Below are positions 58,876-64,000 of a stretch of DNA of 64,000 nt, piece by piece; within the stretch, counting starts at the first letter, position 1, and each line of letters begins with the position of its first letter. A program made the position numbers and the translations under genes. The notes beneath the pieces were generated by a model. It had not been told where the DNA came from. It saw only the letters and a list, made by a program, of their open reading frames with translations, and did no database searches. The stretch is taken from assembly GCA_022453515.1 (NCBI GenBank), contig JAJNNY010000012.1, positions 496,001-560,000 of the forward strand, given 5' to 3'. This DNA is from Astrocystis sublimbata. Lineage: Eukaryota > Ascomycota > Sordariomycetes > Xylariales > Xylariaceae.

Positions 58876-60067
58876 ATGGCTCCTACTGCTAGCAAGATTT
58901 TTGGAATCAAGGAGGTGTACCGGCCAGCAGATAGGGAAGCAGAGATTGAGTAAGCATCACCAATTCCATTCCGTGAGCTCATGAGAATCCAGCCCCTTTC
59001 CCTGACAGACTTCAAGTATTGTGGCCGTTCATGGCCTCAATGGCGATGCTCTCGGTACATGGACATCGATAAAGAGCGGGATATGTTGGCTACACGATCA
59101 GTGTTTCCTTCCAAAGTACATTAAACATGCCCGCGTTCTCGTCTGGGGCTATAACGCCAGCTTTGGATCCTTGAGAGGCACTGAACCTTCAGGAAACCGA
59201 ATCCATCACCACGCCCAGACTCTTATAGCACATCTATGTGCTGATCGAAAAGTGAGATGTTTCCCTTGCACTGAGAGACGACCTTGTAGCTAATGAGATG
59301 TTTGTGATTCTCAAGCTGGAGGGCATGACCGATAAGCCTATTATATTTCTTTGTCATTCACTCGGTGGCCTGGTCATCAAAAGAGTAAGATAATTATATA
59401 TTGCCTGATGGGTACATATTTCTGGCAATCCTAGGCACTAGCGTATTCACATTCCCGAAGCTCCGACAAAATCGCTCACCTACACACAATTTACACTTGC
59501 ACATACGGTATACTCTTCTTCGATACACCGCACCTAGGCTCATCGAAAGCAAGCTTGCTTCATACGCTGCAGAAACTCATGTCAATAATCCCAAAAAGGT
59601 TTATCAGGATGGAGAAGGGCTTAGTGGGGGCTCTCGAAGAGGAATCAGAGACTCTACAGAACATCACAGATCACTTCGCCCCCTTGATGAAGGACTTTCA
59701 TATTCACTTCTTCTGGGAACAAGAAAAGACTGAGCTCGGGTACACGAAAGATTACATTGTGGAAAGGGAAAGCGCGGCTCCCGTATTCGATGATACAGAA
59801 CGTTCTGGCATTGCGGCGGATCACTGTGGGATGGTCAGGTTTGAGGACAGCGCCTCATCTGGCTTCCGGCTTGTGGCAGCAACACTGGATCGATATTGTG
59901 CAAGTGCGACCGAAACAATCAATAAACGAAACAACCCCTTGAGATTGGCTTGTACCCAATATGACGAAAGAGAAGGGGGGGCGGTCGGTGGCCCGAGATC
60001 AGCGACCGCGGGTACATATGTGCCTGTGCTCACGTCAAACTCTGATGCACCCCTACCAAAGGATTGA
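58876..60067 (+). CDS. free-standing SERAC1/lipase-like alpha/beta-hydrolase, NLR-head paralogue
   Basis: Four exons fit in phase: 58876-58949, 59017-59251, 59316-59384 and 59435-60067, giving 336 residues. The start MAPTASKIFGIKEVYRPADR leads into IDIVAVHGLNGDALGTW, the same opening as the NLR head at 55.4 kb. The nucleophile elbow is PIIFLCHSLGGLVIKR, with serine at residue 118. ILFFDTPHLGSSKASLL and IHFFWEQEKTEL follow, parallel to ILFLGTPHDSTKRSSW and MFFFWEELRTVV in the NLR. The last 50 residues are low-order and stop abruptly, with no NB-ARC or TPR. It could be a true single-domain protein or the surviving head of a lost NLR. Confidence 0.65.
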
Positions 60068-60566
60068 GATTTGTTCGTTCCTGACCATCTTCCTATCAAA
60101 TATACGTAGACATCAACGTGTCAAACTATGTGTTGAGGTTTCGCCGGTATTCATGGTCATTCTTGAGGTCCTACACATGCATCGCACAGCGTACATCCCA
60201 AACCCTTATGTTCGGAAAGATTCACAGCTACTACCAAAGTCTCTGCCGAGTCATGAATTAATGGCATTAATATTAGAACTAATCAGCAAAACCCTCCGTA
60301 ATAACTGTTCAATACTGCTTAAGTACCTAGGTGTACACGAATTCCATAATGCTAATCACAAAATTCCCGGCTTAGAAGAGCTTACTGCTATAGAACATCA
60401 GAGATCACTGATTGATTACCACGATCAGTTACAGGAATTAGCTTTTCCTTCAAAACATCATCAAATATCTCTCAGAATTCAGTGTACCTAACTTCATGAT
60501 TGGTTATAGAGTACTACTAGCCTAAGCATGTTGAAGCTCCAATCCATCCCACCACGACCCTAGATA
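60068..60566. other. gap with one unsupported ORF
   Basis: A 176-codon frame (59961-60491, + strand) overlaps the end of the lipase-like gene and runs on through AT-rich sequence. Its second half (HELMALILELISKTLRNNCS, LGVHEFHNANHKIPGLEELT) is compositionally like real protein. I recognise no family; it may be a relic of a mobile or duplicated gene. Confidence 0.3.
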
Positions 60567-62234
60567 CTAAACATAGACGTAGCAAAAAGCGCCATCGTTA
60601 CCACCAAGTTGATCATGGGTCTCAAGAAGATTGACCACAGGGCCTAGCCATTCCATGTCCACCGTGACGTTATGCGGATCGACTGCTTTCATCGGCATCG
60701 TCATATTTGTATTGACAAAGGGGATAGCGTGGAGGCGATTCTCGGGATCCTGCATCTGCCAAATCCACCACAAGCGATCTAGTGATGTGTGATGCTATAA
60801 AGTCGGAGTCAGCTATCTGGAGTGTGACCAAGAGTGGTTACAACAAATCACCGAAATACGTACGAAGTAAAATAGAGGGTCCCCGGGGGATGTGAATGGA
60901 TCACCACCAGGGTCAACAGCTGCGACATAATGCCCTGCGGTGTGAATCTATAATTATCGAGTGATTAGCGCAAATCCATTGATAGAACTGACATGAGCTA
61001 GGAGACTTACGCCCCAGGGGTAAGGATCATTCTTGGGCGGCGGCGTTCCCAATAGCTGGTTGTAAAACCCATCCATCTCCTTATTGTCGAAAAGTTTGAT
61101 CGCCCGATCGGCCGTGGCACCCATCAGTGCATTCTTGTTCACGTCCCGACGCAAGCACCGTGGATTCGCGCCTTGCCCATCAGACCTCGGATTCTTCGGG
61201 ATTTTGGAGCCAATTGACATGGCAGTCGGTCCAAGATTGACGACCATGCTATGAAAATGTCAGTCATAGATTCACCCACCAAGACATATGGGGTCGGGGC
61301 CCCCCAGGACTACAAGAACAGAAAAAGGATCATACTCAGAGAACGGCCCTTCCGTGACACAGCCGCCACCACCGCCCGAAGCAATGATGTTTGGGGTTCT
61401 CCCGGGCTGAGCAACACCCTTGTAAGAAGGGTCTGGCTCCCCAGTGCCTCCTATAGAAGACGCATTGCCATTCAGCAACGGAGAGTTCCATGGGTCTTCC
61501 GCGTATCGATCATAGTTCATGTACCTGAGAAATATGTTCAATTAATATATAAAATAAGAATTTATCAGGAGTAGGAGATATTAGTTCTAGAGACAGCGGA
61601 GGAATAGAATGAAAGAAAACCTACGGCTGGTAACCAGTGTAACCGCACTCGTCGCGGAGCGCTTTCTCGAACAACCAGACGTAGTACTTGTGAGCACCGA
61701 AGAGATGCATGTTGTCATGCAACTGCATAGCATGTGTCATATGGTATGCGACAAAGTCCTCGTAACGGCTCATAGCGCCTGGAAATTTGGTCTTGTCTGA
61801 CTTGGGTGGGAGCTTGAGAAGACAATTGATGGCACCAACATATTCCTGCCTCATCTCCTCGCTCATGTCACTCCTAGTATTGCTTTCAGTGTCTGGATCT
61901 CCACGTAGATATCAATCGAAGGAGACACTAACCATTCTCTCCTCACGGCCGCATTCTCCAAAGTGCACTTGTTATTCTTTTCACCAGCAATTTTCTTGGT
62001 CATCCACTCGTCAACAATAGGCATGGTGGCCTCTTCCAGTTTGTCGACCACATCGAGTGGATAGACAGGATTCCGAATCCTAGCAAAGTCATATGATGAA
62101 CACAAGCAGATGTCACAGTTAGGGTGAATGGAAACTTACACTTCTATCTTTGACTCCCATCCACTTGAAGGCACTGCTGCCGCTCGAACTCCGGTGAGGA
62201 GTGAGAGCAAGAAAAGACTGCCCCTCCTGGTCAT
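60567..62234 (-). CDS. secreted tyrosinase (common central domain)
   Basis: Seven exons splice in phase: 62234-62140, 62079-61933, 61873-61625, 61524-61336, 61248-61011, 60947-60864 and 60794-60567, giving 409 residues. Signal peptide MTRRGSLFLLSLLTGVRAAA. Copper site A: AMQLHDNMHLFGAHKYYVW, where the usual WHR is AHK. DECGYTGYQP then joins YMNYDRYAEDPW. Copper site B: GIHTAGHYVAAVD with FYF|HHTSLDRLWWIWQ across the last intron. By family it is a type-3 copper o-hydroxylase or catechol oxidase acting outside the cell, for example on phenols or in pigment formation. It lacks the long C-terminal inhibitory extension of some tyrosinases. It ends the accessory block. Confidence 0.88.
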
Positions 62235-64000
62235 CGTGACAAAATGTGAACCTGCTCCAGGATGAAATTGTAAGTAGGTGTGTTGGTATCGAACTTACAC
62301 GCTCTCCTCGAGAGCCGGTCACCTCTCCTAGTATATAACAAGAGTGTCCAACTGGGGTGGCGGCTTTAATAGATTGCTCGTAAATTTGAACTTGTCCCCT
62401 CCCCCGGCACTTGCAGACCAAGACGTGATAGGAGGTTCTCCAACCATGCGACCAATGGCAGCTGTCACCAATATATATCCGTTTAAACGAGCCGCAACGG
62501 CAATCGCCCGTATTAGTAAGTGATCTACTATGATTAAAGTGCATTATATCTAGTAGAGTTCCGGCAGACAAGCTTGCACGATTTGCCACCTCAGACACAC
62601 TGTCTAAGGGAAACCCATTGCGCCGCAGTGGTCGCTCGTTCTGTTCGTCTCATTTCTTTTTATGATATTTCATCACTTTAGATGGTATCTTGCAGACGCA
62701 ATCAAACAATCAGACGATGGTTGACCAGTTGCTGGGCATACATACCTACTATTCCATTACAAAACAAACGCCAAGAATAATTATAAATGAAGAAGAAATA
62801 AAATCACGTAGTGTAGGTCGCATGTCCCACAAGTAATATGTTTCCATATGTTTCCGTCTTTATTTCACGTGGTATCGAACATGACCTCATCATGATTATC
62901 ATGATTTCCACCAGACGTAGTAGCAGGATATGATTTGTGCGCAGCACAATATACCAACAGTGATCGATACGACTCCTGTTTATCTTCCAGTGATTCCCGC
63001 TTCCTTCTAACAAGAGTGAGAGGTTCGTATCTAAATCTAGTCTCATTTCCGCCACTATGAAGATATAGATCGATCCCTACCCTAAATCATGGCGATTCAT
63101 GTGACCAAGTGAAATACAGCACTATAATCGCAAATTTGTCAGGATTTAGAACGTTACAAATTCGTAAAGTCGATCATCTACAGTTGTTATGTATGGGACT
63201 GTGACATCTTAGCCGCTCTTGGATATACAATACGTGTAGCTACCTTTGTAGATTCTTGACCAATATGCCAGATCGAGAACTTGGGGATGCGAATACATGA
63301 TTATAGAGATTCCGCAATGCCGATGAAATCAGCAAATTCTCAGGGTAACGTAAGACGATTATTTCGGAAGGGCAGAAAGCAGAGCGTCAATGCGGCATGG
63401 GGCACGTCCGGTTAGTTATCTTTCTTGTCAAGTAATCGCGTTTCGTATAGTCTTCCGAGTCTCATTCTCACTCATCCACTCTGTTTCATTTCGCGACTTG
63501 CTTTAAAAGAAGTGTTCGATTGTCATCACTTCTGCAAGCTCCTCAACAAAAGTTTCATCGCAAAGTATTAGAATCGGCACAAGTTTCTTAATCTTATGTA
63601 AAGGGGAAAAAAGACTGCCTGCCCAACGATGGCACAGCTAGTAGCAGATATAAAGAACACTAATGCTACCTACCTAGGTAGATACCTAGAATACCGATGT
63701 ACACGTAGAAATCAGACACTAAAATGTTGCTGTAACGGGAATAGTAAGGGGGGAGGGAGTGTTAGTGTTAGTTGCGGGACGGCCCGAGGTGGGGATGTGC
63801 GCTTGACCGGTAACTGCTAGGCTCTAGCCACCCGAAGGGAGGCTATCGAAGATTGTTGATCATACAGACAGACACAGCCTTTGGCTTACAGTTGGAAAGT
63901 AGCGATGACCAATCATGCGAAAAAGCTTCGCATCGCACACGGAAATGAACGTTGCAAGGCGGGCCGAGGCTACTGGAGAATCCACATGTGTGAACCGTAC
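62235..64000. other. intergenic, no gene seen
   Basis: AT-rich to the window end, with short unsupported ORFs and a CCTACCTAGGTAGATACC tract near 63668. A gene may start just beyond 64000. Confidence 0.5.

Noticed and set aside
1..64000. CRISPR arrays, bacterial operons, rRNA genes or intact transposons
   Set aside because: Spliceosomal introns and fungal gene families throughout; I saw no regular spacer arrays, no rRNA, and no transposase or reverse transcriptase frame.

Overview
The window is nuclear DNA of a filamentous ascomycete, most likely a Sordariomycete. Genes carry short GT-AG introns (mostly 45-150 nt) with GTAAGT/GTGAGT-type donors. There is no operon structure. ATP-citrate lyase is split into two divergently transcribed genes, and fungus-specific families are present (CCAN subunits Fta7/CENP-Q and Cnl2/Nkp2, EAF3, CYP52-like P450s, a SERAC1-like/NB-ARC/TPR NLR). 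I could not fix the species. Gene models were built by hand from splice signals, reading phase and family knowledge; no search was run.

Layout. 1-1220: 3' part of an HSF-type transcription factor. 2.0-2.9 kb: basic nuclear-looking protein. 3.6-5.7 kb: CYP52-like P450. 7.1-8.7 kb: mitochondrial succinyl-CoA ligase beta. 9.7-10.4 kb: RING protein. 11.5-11.8 kb: decayed F-box-like relic. 12.4-16.1 kb: large disordered protein of unknown function. 18.9-21.3 kb: methionine synthase. 25.2-26.3 kb: secreted Ser/Thr-rich wall protein. 27.0-27.8 and 28.9-29.8 kb: two unknown proteins. 30.3-38.6 kb: a chromatin/kinetochore neighbourhood with Fta7/CENP-Q, a thioredoxin-like secretory protein, Cnl2/Nkp2 and EAF3. 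39.9-40.2 kb: mitoribosomal uL30m. 41.2-48.9 kb: the head-to-head acl1/acl2 pair. 49.5-62.2 kb: an accessory block with a beta-lactamase/transesterase-like enzyme, an NLR broken by one in-frame stop, a second CYP52-like P450, a free-standing lipase-like protein related to the NLR head domain, and a secreted tyrosinase. 62.2-64 kb: no gene seen.

The most unusual locus is EAF3. Its chromo-barrel exon and MRG exons are separated by a 1.9-kb intron holding a same-strand 356-codon ORF. That ORF starts with five tandem 25-residue repeats and ends in a TAG that is also the intron's 3' splice AG. The ORF is in frame with the MRG exon across that single stop codon. The second notable locus is the NLR, whose head domain has lost the nucleophile serine and whose frame is cut by a TAA just before the P-loop, while an intact-motif paralogue of the head domain lies 3.4 kb away.

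Functionally, the acl pair makes cytosolic acetyl-CoA from citrate, LSC2 serves the TCA cycle and MET6 serves methionine supply. EAF3, Fta7 and Cnl2 act on chromatin and centromeres. The 49-62 kb block looks like dispensable, fast-evolving gene content.
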